This document shows, in pieces, positions 22,801-29,211 of a stretch of DNA of 51,177 nt; within the stretch, counting starts at the first letter, position 1; the number at the start of each line of letters is the position of its first letter. A program made the position numbers and the translations under genes. Below the pieces are notes generated by a model that saw only the letters and a list, made by a program, of their open reading frames with translations, was not told the DNA's origin and did no database searches. The stretch is from the NCBI GenBank assembly GCA_030433005.1, contig JAUILQ010000042.1, positions 1 to 51,177 of the forward strand, read 5' to 3'. The stretch is from Alphaproteobacteria bacterium (lineage in GTDB: Bacteria; Pseudomonadota; Alphaproteobacteria; Kiloniellales; DSM-21159).

Positions 22801-22978
22801 CGTCGGCCGAAGGCGAGCGGGTCTCCAGGCGGGCGCGCACGGCGTCCGACTGGACGTCGATGTCGTCCAGGTCGGACTGCAGGTCGCCCTCGATCCCGGC
22901 GCCCAGGCTGGACTCCAGAACCTCAGGGTCGAACCCCGGCAGCGCGTCGATGTCGTCCGTGCCGGACACGCGTGGCAA
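16889..22978 (-). CDS. Giant modular RTX (Ca2+-binding repeat) protein, putative type I-secreted adhesin
   Basis: A 2029-residue very acidic protein with no signal peptide, as expected for type I secretion. RTX nonapeptide blocks (GGxGxDxLx) lie at residues about 118-141, 389-433, 759-830, 1051-1085, 1245-1279, 1466-1501 and 1690-1880. Between them are modules: a LamG/concanavalin-like domain (about 155-380), a CBM60-like module (450-560; VQFTNDAYGG and DRNLYVERITVNG), a beta-sandwich (585-750), a PA14 domain (850-1015; SIKSDDGFQLKIGG), an unrecognised domain (1105-1195), a jelly roll (1298-1452) and another unrecognised domain (1508-1672). The C-terminal 150 residues resemble RTX secretion tails. 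It probably binds surface glycans or acts as a matrix adhesin once folded by extracellular calcium. Start: TTG at 22978 or GTG at 22969, which is better placed after GGGGG. No type I transporter is encoded nearby. Confidence 0.9.
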   Translation of the reverse strand: MPRVSGTDDIDALPGFDPEVLESSLGAGIEGDLQSDLDDIDVQSDAVRARLETRSPSADAPDDVDYLDEGFTRVPGESDAPAVGAEPDLNLLVDSYVAEASLAGTVGADSLAGDSRDERIAAKGGDDTVDGGAGDDLILGDSLEGDAPVGYDSLVEAGGAVSFFKFEEGSGSSAGDSLLGNDGILRNGAHFTSDSAYAQSGGAVEFDGRNDYVEVPHDDAYLLDSGYVQFWFKPDDLGGTQSLFSKDSNGYDDGGHLNIDVKGNGAIEVRFQSDDRSYYVESASGAADDGEWTHLVFGWGEGGMKLYVDGQLVDSDSYTGGMGTTSGGAGNHEPIVIGASSRSSDNGRATPTSQHFEGRIDGVAIHGGSISDAAAAAYFAAADGVADVAGDDLLFGADGDDVVLGGAGADSLFGGAGDDVLAGGAGDDFLVGDALDGDSPGGGGTGSVETNVIDVALGGTSYQPEDGNPGGDPYYVIRADGEVIAEGYVTWAQSGPFDASDPASWQTVSVNWPNDGSKPGEISVQFTNDAYGGTASTDRNLYVERITVNGSSYDVGWNLNSAGTQTQDTGDANDPVTIETATVTRTVVDSDFSDGAGDFAYQDDAFGTDESAYADGAVSDGALHIDLGGVDNDDVQNMSGGWTTQFSLDGDASGGTLTFSYRLDQDSEYEDDEVSAVLVSIDGELIGVDGNDYVAIESGGGDSGWQTVTIDLGALSAGQHSLTIGGFNSQKTTASESTRISIDNVTLNYAVTTAGEVVAGNDTLLGGEGDDTLLGNGGEDSLYGGAGADSLYGGDGDDALSGGDGDDLIEGNGGDDAIVGGLGDDLIYGDGGLDGGGRGAGAGFDSLAQGNGLVGEIYYDFRDTTVAKAWQRVESSEADATFTATELDYPQGGGSNEGTTGDWLGQDTGSLDGDPSVNFSYTAVHIEGWIYIPEGTHDFSIKSDDGFQLKIGGEELATFDGTRGFAETAVQGTYEEGLYAFDLVYFEHTGSAGLEIASSFTDGAPLDSSRFYQQLEDSGLTLTWVDTGDGTGYYAATGSGDQGESGASEPGNDVIEGGDGADTIYGNEEHDTLSGGAGDDVIYGDGLLGGGSGGGESGGGFPSALFPAYGHAISNVVLYLADSDGDITKVKIDSFDRCGDDFHDLDELPLAGFLATEYPELELVAATIKAGNNGDPDVARGEGELTIVDAGYQRGDLPLSSKSYETWDADDTLGSDSYDAADEAARAGDGGGDQGEQGGGFGRAGDDVISGGDGNDTIQGNEENDTLFGNDGDDLIYGDIASRGGAEQSGSGATEPEQIFASDFESGDDDFEHAPFEGWSSHDGKIEVRYGEGVDGSDAIELNEDPGNHFPDAGDVYRNVTTEAGATYTLDFQYAARPGYDATVARFQVLVDGEVVGTFSADGTGDGSPQYQAGSVSFTGTGGTQQISIVAAGVEVDEGRGAFLDDIVLTRTAADSGDAGGVGAPGRDILDGGEGNDTLVGNEDNDTLTGGSGDDTLIGDGALVGGNTVTGTIDASNFQDYVSGSNSTSGGPAAVAWVDSDFGTGFGVQPEQNDASPVQEETGFNPESYRSETLTVDFGRGIQTATVELEAFYVDNGGANPEVARWEAFRDGELVGAGIVQQTGGGTATLEVDLGGQLFDSLVFQGEAYGRDYYNQGVTDDSSDFLISKIDWTAPEGSEAAGFGGVAGTAGDDILTGGEGDDRLFGNEADDVLDGGAGDDLLSGGSGDDFLDGWYGDDTVIGGSGDDTIMWDSADSYIRGGSGHDTLVGYEGDDWIYLDDANFGMGEVANGGIEVVDLGNGDNFLIGDGINQGDTSLTVYGGDGTDWISTWGDGDDALYGGGGTLDQIWGGAGDDLIDGGAGVDYLYGGAGNDTLVGGAAYDVFYVGRGDGSTQIVDDAGPNDFFGETRDGNGLVLFWGYNDFATYEGVGSEDDVFQLGDTLTSASQVSVTYDDESQQVLVRILEARDTDNGGADVTFDYGTITALNLWDVAGGGTLGYEPWNGERDITRFEWDDENNRFIFQGLDLGQ

Positions 22979-23143
22979 ACCCCCAAGACAAAGGACGAGG
23001 CGCTACGCACCCCTGGCGCGCCTCTCCGTGAAATAGCCCTACCCAGAGAGGGGCGGCCCCTCAAGGTGTAAATGCCGCGTGAATGGCGCCCGCGCGAGAC
23101 ATCTCCCGCAGTTGGCGAAAATTCGGCCTAATTTCAGGCGGTT

Positions 23144-23171
23144 GCGGGGTCCGCGGCACGCCCGCTTTTTT
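23144..23171 (+). terminator. possible intrinsic terminator with no gene upstream on its strand
   Basis: A 5-bp GC stem (GCGGG 23144-23148, CCCGC 23161-23165) with a 12-base loop is followed directly by TTTTTT (23166-23171). The RTX gene runs the other way, so any transcript it ends would be a small or antisense RNA. The stem is short; this is a weak call. Confidence 0.25.
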
Positions 23172-23208
23172 GTAAACGAGGCCGAAAACAAGCGGCCGTG
23201 CCAGGGGC

Positions 23209-23227
23209 TTAACGCACCGCTAACCAT
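23209..23227 (+). promoter_or_regulatory. CtrA-like binding site
   Basis: TTAA, seven bases, then CTAACCAT: one base away from the TTAA-N7-TTAACCAT form described for the alphaproteobacterial cell-cycle regulator CtrA. It lies about 140 bases before the DUF1674 start and 230 before the RTX start. This is a motif match by eye only, in a genome where AT-rich words are rare. Confidence 0.3.
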
Positions 23228-23352
23228 GATCCGTGCGGGCCTGCCCGCACCGGTCGGATGGCTTGTTCCGGCAGATCGCGCTTCGAGTGTGGCGCGAATC
23301 CGCCGTGGGGCCCGGGCTTGGCGAGGGCGTCGCGCCGTGCCATATCCCGGGC

Positions 23353-23559
23353 ATGAAACTCTTCAAGAGCCACCGCCCCGACTCCCGTGCGCCGGCGCGG
23401 CCGAAGAGCCGCCCGGGACCGGCCGGGGAGAGCGCCGCGGCCGCGCCGGCGACGCCCGACGAGGCTGCGGCCAAAGAGCGGGAACTGGGCGGTCCCGGCG
23501 GTCCCGAGCCGACGCGCTACGGGGACTGGGAGCGCAAGGGCATCTGCTACGACTTCTGA
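23353..23559 (+). CDS. DUF1674 protein (SDHAF4-type succinate dehydrogenase assembly factor)
   Basis: This is a 68-residue protein. The N-terminal half is basic, Pro/Ala-rich and probably disordered. The C-terminal half carries the DUF1674 signature: ELGGPGGPEPTRYGDWERKG followed by CYDF (residues about 45-68). Eukaryotic SDHAF4 has this domain and helps the flavoprotein subunit of succinate dehydrogenase mature; the bacterial role is inferred from that. Its usual end is a Cys-x-Asp-Phe, and CYDF fits. The ATG at 23353 gives the standard length; a longer in-frame start at 23233 adds 40 residues unlike the family. Its last 13 bases overlap the end of the convergent desaturase-family gene. Confidence 0.85.
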   Translation: MKLFKSHRPDSRAPARPKSRPGPAGESAAAAPATPDEAAAKERELGGPGGPEPTRYGDWERKGICYDF

Positions 23560-24545
23560 GCCTCGCCGTCGCCGGTCGGCGCCCGCGGCTGTCTTCTTCT
23601 GAGCTGGCCGAAGGGGCGCAGGTAGAGCGCGGCCAGGCTGTCGTAGGCGGTCTCCTCGCCGCCCAGGCCGAGGCGGAAGCGCTCGCGGCCGCGCGGCACG
23701 TAGAGCGAGCCGGCGAGCCAGTCCCAGAGCGAGAAGGCGAAGCCGAGGTTGCGGCCGCGGTGGCGCGCCTCGCTGCTGTGATGCAGCTGGTGCATCGCCG
23801 GGCTGACCAGCAGGTGCGACAGCCAGCGCGGATAGGGCAGCCAAACGTGGCTATGCCGCAGGTTGTAGAAGGCGAGGTAGAAGACCGCGGTCCCGGCCGC
23901 CGTGCCGAGCAGCCGTGCCGGCTCCAGCTGAGCCGGCCAGAGTGCTGCGAGCAGGCCGTAGGTCCCGCCCGAGGCCAGGGAGACCAGGACGCCGGTCAGC
24001 GTCTCCTCGACCGGATGGAAGCGATAGGCGGTCAGCGGTGTCAGGACCGGCGCCGCGTGGTGCACCTTGTGGAACTCCCAGAGCCAGGGCACGCGGTGCA
24101 TCAGCCAGTGCGCGCCGAACAGCGCGAGGTCGACCGCGAGCAGCAGGGCGAGCGCCGAGGCGAGCGGCGCCGCGGCCTGCCAGGCGGCGGGCAGGGGCGG
24201 CAGGCCGAGCCAAGTGCCGGCCAGCCAGCGCAGGTCGTTGGCCGTCCAGAGCGCGATCGCCGCGAGGACGGGCAGGGCGAGCGCCGTCCAGGTGATGCGG
24301 TGGACCAGGAAGTAGAGCAGGTCGAGCCGCGCCGAGCGGTGCCGCCAGACCGCCGCCGGAAAGCAGTGCCCGAGCAGGCCGCGCAGCGAGCGCGGGCCCG
24401 GCGCCGCAAGCAGGTAGACGGCGACCGCGCCGGCCAGCGCGCTCAGCAGGTAGAGCCAGTGCAGCCGCTGGCCGGCGTCGGCCAGGTAGCCGAGCGGTAC
24501 CGCCAGCGGCGCCAGCCAGTCGGGCAGGCGGGAGAGCAGCTCCAT
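23547..24545 (-). CDS. Sterol desaturase / fatty acid hydroxylase family membrane protein
   Basis: This 332-residue inner-membrane protein has about five hydrophobic segments and the di-iron histidine clusters of the family: HWLMH (about 145-149), HKVHH (about 158-162), and the late pair HQLHH with an earlier RHSHVW. These eight or so histidines hold two irons that activate O2 for hydroxylation or desaturation of a lipid. The lipid substrate cannot be read from sequence; hopanoids, carotenoids, sphingolipid-like or ornithine lipids are possibilities. It follows the GNAT gene by 45 bases on the same strand and may share its transcript. The C-terminal tail is Arg/Pro-rich. Confidence 0.88.
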   Translation of the reverse strand: MELLSRLPDWLAPLAVPLGYLADAGQRLHWLYLLSALAGAVAVYLLAAPGPRSLRGLLGHCFPAAVWRHRSARLDLLYFLVHRITWTALALPVLAAIALWTANDLRWLAGTWLGLPPLPAAWQAAAPLASALALLLAVDLALFGAHWLMHRVPWLWEFHKVHHAAPVLTPLTAYRFHPVEETLTGVLVSLASGGTYGLLAALWPAQLEPARLLGTAAGTAVFYLAFYNLRHSHVWLPYPRWLSHLLVSPAMHQLHHSSEARHRGRNLGFAFSLWDWLAGSLYVPRGRERFRLGLGGEETAYDSLAALYLRPFGQLRRRQPRAPTGDGEAQKS

Positions 24546-24590
24546 GCCGCCAGTCTAGCGCAGCGACGCCGCCCCGGTGATCCCGGAGTT

Positions 24591-25301
24591 CTAGCCGGGC
24601 ATCAGCGCCGACAGGCGCGTGCGCTGGCGGCCCTCGCCGTCGAAGTTGTCGGGCGCCAGCCAGCTTCGGAAGGCGGCGCCGACCGCGGGCCAGTCCTCGT
24701 CGGTCAGGGCGTACCAGGCGGTGTCGCGGTTGTGCCCCTTGACCACCTGGTGGCGGTAGAAGGTGCCCTCGTAGCGGAAGCCGAAGCGACGCGCGGCGGC
24801 GCGCGAGCCGGCGTTGAGCGCGTTGCACTTCCACTCCACCCGGCGGTAGCCGAGGTCGTCGAAGGCGTGGGCGATCATCAGGAAGATCGCCTCTGTCGCC
24901 GCGGCGCTGCGCTGCAGGCTCGGGGCGAACCAGATGTGGCCGATCTCGACGACCCCGTGCGCCGGGGTGATGCGCAGGAAGCTGGCCATGCCCAGGGCCT
25001 GACCGCCGGTTCGCTCGACGAGCGCGAAGAACAGCGGATCCGGCTGCTCGGCGCAGCCCTGCAGCCAGGGCTGCATCGCCGCGGCGCTGTCGAAGGGGCC
25101 GTAGGGCAGGTAGGTCCAGAGGCGGCCGGCCGCCGCGCTGCCGTCGTGGGCGGCGGCGAACAGGGCGGCGCCGTGGCGCGCGGGGTCGAGCGGCTCGAGC
25201 CGGACCAGCCGCCCTTCGAGCGGCCGGCGCGCCGGTGCCTGCCAGCCGCTCGAGGCGACCGCCGCGGCCGAGAGCTCGCGCTCGTACGGGATTTCAGCCA
25301 A
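24591..25301 (-). CDS. GNAT-family N-acetyltransferase (RimJ/RimL-like)
   Basis: This 236-residue acetyltransferase has the RimJ/RimL-type fold. An early RLVRLEPLDPARHGAALFAA strand-helix is followed by FFALVERTGGQALGMASFL, the acetyl-CoA region around IGHIWFAPSLQRSAAATEAI, and a VEWKCNALNAGSRAAARRFGF motif typical of the group. Members acetylate protein N-termini or small molecules; this subgroup, with FRYEGTFYRHQVVKGHNRDTAWY near the end, is common near flavin oxidase genes. Its start overlaps the stop of the upstream PNPOx-family gene by 8 bases, so the two are coupled. The acceptor is unknown. Confidence 0.88.
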   Translation of the reverse strand: MAEIPYERELSAAAVASSGWQAPARRPLEGRLVRLEPLDPARHGAALFAAAHDGSAAAGRLWTYLPYGPFDSAAAMQPWLQGCAEQPDPLFFALVERTGGQALGMASFLRITPAHGVVEIGHIWFAPSLQRSAAATEAIFLMIAHAFDDLGYRRVEWKCNALNAGSRAAARRFGFRYEGTFYRHQVVKGHNRDTAWYALTDEDWPAVGAAFRSWLAPDNFDGEGRQRTRLSALMPG

Positions 25302-25953
25302 GGCGCGTGTCCTTCAGGTAGGCGGGCTGGGCGATGCCGTCGGCGAGGCGTTCGTCGTCGACCGGCTCGTCCATGACCATGCGGATCGGCACCTCGCCGG
25401 CCCAGATCGGCAGGGCGTAGTCTTCCTCGTCGTCGTTGGGGCCGCCGTCGCGGATCTTGCAGGCGACCTCCTCGAGCTCGAGCGACAGCACCTTGGTCGC
25501 CTTCAGCTCCTGGTCGGTCATCGGCCTGAGATCGGCCCAGCGGCCGGGCGTGATGCGCTCGACGATGGCCTCCAGGGCCTGGGCCTTGGCGTCGGGATCG
25601 CTCACCTCCGCGGCCTCGCCGAAGGCCATCACCGAGCGGTAGTTGAACGAGGAATGGAAGCCCGAGCGCGCGTGCACGATGCCGTCGAGCAGCGAGACCG
25701 TGAAGCAGACCGGCACGCCCTCCGCGAGGCGCCGCAGCATCCTGCTGGCCGAGGAGCCGTGCCAGAAGACGCGATCGCCGACCCGCGCGTAGGCGGTCGG
25801 CGTCACGTAGGGCTGGCCGTCGATGACGTAGCCGACGTGGCAGGCGAGGCCGGCGTCGAGCACGCCGTAGACCGCCTCGCGGTCCCAGACGGCCCGCTTG
25901 TTGAGGCGGCGGATGCGGGTTTTCTCGGTCGGGGCGAAGGCGGCGTCGCTCAT
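25294..25953 (-). CDS. Pyridoxamine 5'-phosphate oxidase-family FMN-binding protein
   Basis: This 219-residue split-barrel flavin protein shows the family's core: a start with RLNKRAVWDREAVYGVLD, CHVGYVIDGQPYVTPTAYARVGD (here the first two strands), the FMN-phosphate contact region WHGSSASRMLRRL, and FHSSFNYRSVMAFG. True PdxH enzymes are different; this group (Nim/HugZ-like split barrels) binds FMN or related cofactors and often has no proven reaction. It sits divergently from a MocR/PdxR-type regulator, suggesting control by that regulator, perhaps with a link to vitamin B6. A GNAT gene follows with an 8-base overlap. Confidence 0.86.
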   Translation of the reverse strand: MSDAAFAPTEKTRIRRLNKRAVWDREAVYGVLDAGLACHVGYVIDGQPYVTPTAYARVGDRVFWHGSSASRMLRRLAEGVPVCFTVSLLDGIVHARSGFHSSFNYRSVMAFGEAAEVSDPDAKAQALEAIVERITPGRWADLRPMTDQELKATKVLSLELEEVACKIRDGGPNDDEEDYALPIWAGEVPIRMVMDEPVDDERLADGIAQPAYLKDTRLG

Positions 25954-26009
25954 GGCGTTTCCTCGAACTCAAGGGCGGCGATCAGGCTCGATCCTGAATA
26001 GGCCGAAAA

Positions 26010-26054
26010 GTGGTTCGCCAGAAAGAGCCGCTTGTGAAAAGATCATGGGACCAC
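26010..26054. promoter_or_regulatory. candidate operator for the divergent MocR regulator
   Basis: GTGGTTC (26010-26016) and GGACCAC (26048-26054) form an imperfect inverted repeat in the 170-base divergent spacer. The right half sits inside the spacer of the predicted regulator promoter (26032-26060), a placement suited to autorepression. GTGG/CCAC words of this type are, from memory, common in MocR-family sites. This is by eye. Confidence 0.4.
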
Positions 26055-26060
26055 ATTAAT
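26032..26060 (+). promoter_or_regulatory. candidate sigma70 promoter for the MocR regulator
   Basis: TTGTGA (26032-26037) and ATTAAT (26055-26060) are separated by exactly 17 bases in an AT-rich island of a GC-rich genome. Each matches consensus at four of six positions. The predicted transcript starts about 55 bases before the GTG at 26124. Confidence 0.45.
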
Positions 26061-26123
26061 CACTCGTTTACATTGCGCCTCGCCGGGTGCGTCACACCCG
26101 TTCCGAGTCCCCCGGGGATCGCC

Positions 26124-27689
26124 GTGAAACGCCGCAGCTTCGTGCCCCTGCTCTCGCTCAGCCTCGACGCGGCGGCGCCGGAGCCGCTGTTCCGCCAGCT
26201 CTACGGCCAGCTGCGCGAGGCGATCCTCTCCGGCCGCCTGCGCGCCGGCCACCGCCTGCCGTCGAGCCGCTCGCTGGCGCGCGAGCTGGCCTGCTCGCGC
26301 AACACCGTCGTCGGGGCCTTCGACCAGCTGCTCGCCGAGGGCTACCTCGAGGGTCGCCAGGGCTCCGGCACCTTCGTCTCGAGCGTGCTGCCCGATGCCC
26401 TGCTGAGCGCCCGCCAGGGCTCGGCCGCCGGCGACCTGGCCGGGGCGGCGAGCGTCGAGGCCGCGGCGCAGGCGGCGAGGCCGAGCCTGGGCGCCCGCGG
26501 TCGGGATCTCGCCGCGCTGGCCCGGCCCGGGGAGCGCTCGCGCGGCGGCGACGGCCCGGCCTTCGTGCCCGGCCTGCCCGACCTCTCGGCCTTTCCCTTC
26601 GAGGTCTGGGGGCGGCTGCTCGGCCGGGTCTGGCGGCATCCGTCGGGCCGCCTGGCCCGCCACGGGGAGACCGCGGGCTACCCGCCGCTGCGCCACGCCA
26701 TTGCCGACTACCTCGGCGCGGTGCGGGCGCTCAAGGTCGCGCCCGAGCAGGTCTTCGTGACCTCCGGCGCGCAGCAGGCCGTCGACCTCGCCGCCCGGCT
26801 GCTGCTCGACCCCGGCGACCGCGTCTGGCTGGAGGATCCCGGTTACGTCGGCCTGCGCGGTCCGCTCGTCGCCGCCGGGGCCGAGCCGGTGCCGCTGGCG
26901 GTCGACGAAGAGGGCCTGTCCGTCGAGGCCGGCCGCGCGCTCGACGGCCGCGCCGGGCGACGGGCGCGCATGGCCGTCGTCTCGCCGTCGCACCAGTACC
27001 CGCTGGGCGTGGTGATGTCGCTCGGCCGCCGGCTGGAGCTGCTCGACTGGGCGCGCGAGAGCGGCGCCTGGGTGCTGGAGGACGACTACGACAGCGAGTT
27101 CCGCTATGCCGGCCGGCCGCTGGCGGCGCTGCAGGGGCTCGACCCCGGCGGCGACCGGGTGGTCTACCTCGGCAGCTTCTCCAAGGTGCTCTTCCCCTCG
27201 CTGCGGGTCGGCTACCTGGTGGTACCGCCGGCCCTGGTCGAGCCCTTCTGCTCGGCGCGCGCGGCACTCGAGGACCACCCGGGCATGACCGTGCAGCCGG
27301 CCCTCGCCGCGTTCATCGCCGACGGCCATTTCGCGGCCCACGTCCGACGCATGCGCACGCTCTACCAGGCCCGCCAGCAGGCGCTGCTGGCCGCCGCGGC
27401 GCGCCACCTCGGCGGCCTGCTGCGGCTGCGGCCCGACGAGGCCGGGATGCATCTGGTCGCCGACCTGGCCCCGGAGCTGGCGGCCCGCATGAGCGACGGC
27501 GAGGCCGCGCAGCGGGCGCAGGCGGCGGGCCTGGTGGCGCCGCCGCTCTCGGCCTACCGCTTCGCCGGCCGCCGGCCGGGGGCCGCGGGGGCGGGCCGCC
27601 AGGGCCTGCTGCTCGGCTACGCGGCGGTACCGGAGGCGCAGATCGAGCCGGCGGTGGTCCGGCTGGCGGCGGCGCTGAGCGGCCCCTGA
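26124..27689 (+). CDS. MocR/PdxR-family transcriptional regulator with aminotransferase-like domain
   Basis: This 521-residue regulator has two parts. Residues about 20-85 are a GntR-type winged helix (PLFRQLYGQLREAILSGRL, LPSSRSLARELACSRNTV, QGSGTFV). Residues about 130-520 are a fold-type I aminotransferase-like domain with the PLP lysine near residue 354 (GSFSKVLFPSLRVGYLVVP), the Asp of LEDDYDSEFRY, and GETAGYPPLR. Such proteins use PLP as an effector and usually control a divergent gene, here the PNPOx-family/GNAT operon. The GTG at 26124 was chosen, after CCGGGG, because family homology begins there; the frame is open to 26010, but that region holds the promoter. Confidence 0.93.
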   Translation: MKRRSFVPLLSLSLDAAAPEPLFRQLYGQLREAILSGRLRAGHRLPSSRSLARELACSRNTVVGAFDQLLAEGYLEGRQGSGTFVSSVLPDALLSARQGSAAGDLAGAASVEAAAQAARPSLGARGRDLAALARPGERSRGGDGPAFVPGLPDLSAFPFEVWGRLLGRVWRHPSGRLARHGETAGYPPLRHAIADYLGAVRALKVAPEQVFVTSGAQQAVDLAARLLLDPGDRVWLEDPGYVGLRGPLVAAGAEPVPLAVDEEGLSVEAGRALDGRAGRRARMAVVSPSHQYPLGVVMSLGRRLELLDWARESGAWVLEDDYDSEFRYAGRPLAALQGLDPGGDRVVYLGSFSKVLFPSLRVGYLVVPPALVEPFCSARAALEDHPGMTVQPALAAFIADGHFAAHVRRMRTLYQARQQALLAAAARHLGGLLRLRPDEAGMHLVADLAPELAARMSDGEAAQRAQAAGLVAPPLSAYRFAGRRPGAAGAGRQGLLLGYAAVPEAQIEPAVVRLAAALSGP

Positions 27690-27699
27690 ACCGGCGGTG

Positions 27700-29190
27700 C
27701 TAGCGGTAGCTCTTCATCAGGTCCTCGAAGGCGCCGTGCTCGTGGTCGCGCCGGAAGAAGCCGTGGTCGCGCTCCAGGCGCTCCAGCGCCTCGTCGGCGA
27801 AGTCCAGCATGTCCTCGATGAACAGCTCGCGCGGCTCGACGGCCTCCAGGATGCGCGGCTCGATGTCGTAGTCGAGCAGGCCGACGTCGTCGGAGCGGGC
27901 GTGGGCCTGGGCGAGCGCCCGGCCGCAGACCTTGGCATACTTCTTCCAGGTCTTCTTCGAGAGCTCGTCGAGGTCGATGTCGTCGCGGAAGGGCGCGCGC
28001 TCGCGTGCCGTGAAGCTGGCGTCGTCGATCGTCACCGCGCCGTAGAAGACGTCGCCGCGGGCCAGGTGCACGGCCTGGCCGTGGGCGATGCGCTCGGCCT
28101 TGGTCCCGGCGTCGAAGTCCCGGTTCGGCACCAGGCCGGCGAGCGCCGAGCGGCGCGCGCGCTTGAACTCGACGATCAGGTCGTCGGTGGCGTCCTGTGC
28201 CGGCCCCTCGAGCAGGATGTAGTAGCGCGGCAGGCCGAGCGAGGCGGTGCCCTGGCCGTGGCGGATGGCGACGTCCTTGACCTTCAGCGTGCCGACCCGG
28301 GTGTTGCCGCTGCTGCGGATGCCGTTCTGCCGGGCGAGCGCGTCGATCTGCTTCTGGAACTCCTCGACCCGGTGCGAGACCGGGGTGAATTCCTCGTTGG
28401 CCCGGAAGCCGCGGCCCTTCTCGTCGAGATAGCGGTCCCACAACCAGCTCTCGCGCGAGTCCCGCGCCTCCTCGAACAGCCGGCGGATCACCTTGGGGCT
28501 GTTGTCGGGTCGCAACTGCTCGCCGGATTCCGTGCTGTGGCGGGCGTAGTAGGCCATGCCGCCGAGATAGCCCTCGACGAACCTGCGGGCGATGCGGCGC
28601 TGGTGCTTGCTGCCCAGGCCGCCCTCCTCCTGGACCGCCAGCATGAAGCCGGCGGCGCCCCGCTTGAGGTCCCAGGTGAAGGGGCCGTAGCAGGCGTCGT
28701 CGAAGTCGTTGACGCCGAAGATCGGCACGTTGTCGGCGTTCGGCATGACGCCGAAGTTCTCCGGATGGACGTCGCCGAGCAGCAGCACGGTCGGCATGCG
28801 GCCGTCCTCGCCGGCCATGTCGCGGTGGAACAGCAGCGAGGTGCCGCGGAAGAAGTCGAACAGCGAGCCGGCCAGCTTGTCGAACTTCGCCTTGGCGTCG
28901 TTCGCCTTCTGGTCGATGCGCATGGCGTGGTCCTCGACGATCGTCGCGCGCACGTGCTGGCGCCGGGCGTGGCCGGACAGCTGGTCCGGGCGCATCACGC
29001 AGGCGCCCTCGTCGTACTGGCGCGCGAGCTCGGCGAAGGCGTCGACCCGGTCCGCCATCTTGGTCTCGGGGATCACGGCCTCGTCCTGCTTGCGGCGGCC
29101 TGCGGCTGTCGACTGCCGGGCGGCCGCGGGCTTTCTGCCCGTGGTCCGGGTCTTGCGGGTCTGCTGGCGGGTTCGATTCGTCTGGGCCAT
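27700..29190 (-). CDS. DUF2252 family protein
   Basis: This 496-residue cytoplasmic protein has a basic, low-complexity N-terminus (about residues 1-45, Arg/Thr/Lys/Gln), then a DUF2252 domain. Two motifs resemble the catalytic and metal-binding loops of kinase-fold phosphotransferases: LLLGDVHPENFGV (about residue 137) and FGVNDFDDACYGP (about 158). DUF2252 proteins are uncharacterised; a small-molecule kinase activity is inference from these motifs. The ATG at 29190 follows GAAGGGGC; an upstream in-frame start at 29250 would cross the terminator hairpin and is unlikely. Its promoter must lie within about 30 bases after the terminator, or the gene is read through from the upstream operon. 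Confidence 0.87.
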   Translation of the reverse strand: MAQTNRTRQQTRKTRTTGRKPAAARQSTAAGRRKQDEAVIPETKMADRVDAFAELARQYDEGACVMRPDQLSGHARRQHVRATIVEDHAMRIDQKANDAKAKFDKLAGSLFDFFRGTSLLFHRDMAGEDGRMPTVLLLGDVHPENFGVMPNADNVPIFGVNDFDDACYGPFTWDLKRGAAGFMLAVQEEGGLGSKHQRRIARRFVEGYLGGMAYYARHSTESGEQLRPDNSPKVIRRLFEEARDSRESWLWDRYLDEKGRGFRANEEFTPVSHRVEEFQKQIDALARQNGIRSSGNTRVGTLKVKDVAIRHGQGTASLGLPRYYILLEGPAQDATDDLIVEFKRARRSALAGLVPNRDFDAGTKAERIAHGQAVHLARGDVFYGAVTIDDASFTARERAPFRDDIDLDELSKKTWKKYAKVCGRALAQAHARSDDVGLLDYDIEPRILEAVEPRELFIEDMLDFADEALERLERDHGFFRRDHEHGAFEDLMKSYR

Positions 29191-29211
29191 GCCTTGCCCC
29201 TTCGCGCCGGA

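Larger units (their letters stand above)
22979..23352. other. 374-base spacer between the RTX and DUF1674 genes
   Basis: This is the only stretch over 300 bases without a protein gene. It holds a 6-bp GC hairpin (23048-23062), a GCGGG/CCCGC stem followed by six T residues on the plus strand (23144-23171), a CtrA-like site TTAA-N7-CTAACCAT (23209-23227), and an 8-bp stem GTGCGGGC/GCCCGCAC (23233-23250). It must contain the promoters of the divergent RTX and DUF1674 genes. I could not assign a convincing sigma70 pair to either. Confidence 0.5.

Noticed and set aside
26010..26123. 38-residue N-terminal extension of the MocR regulator from ATG 26010
   Set aside because: The stretch contains the predicted promoter and operator; family-like sequence begins at the GTG at 26124.
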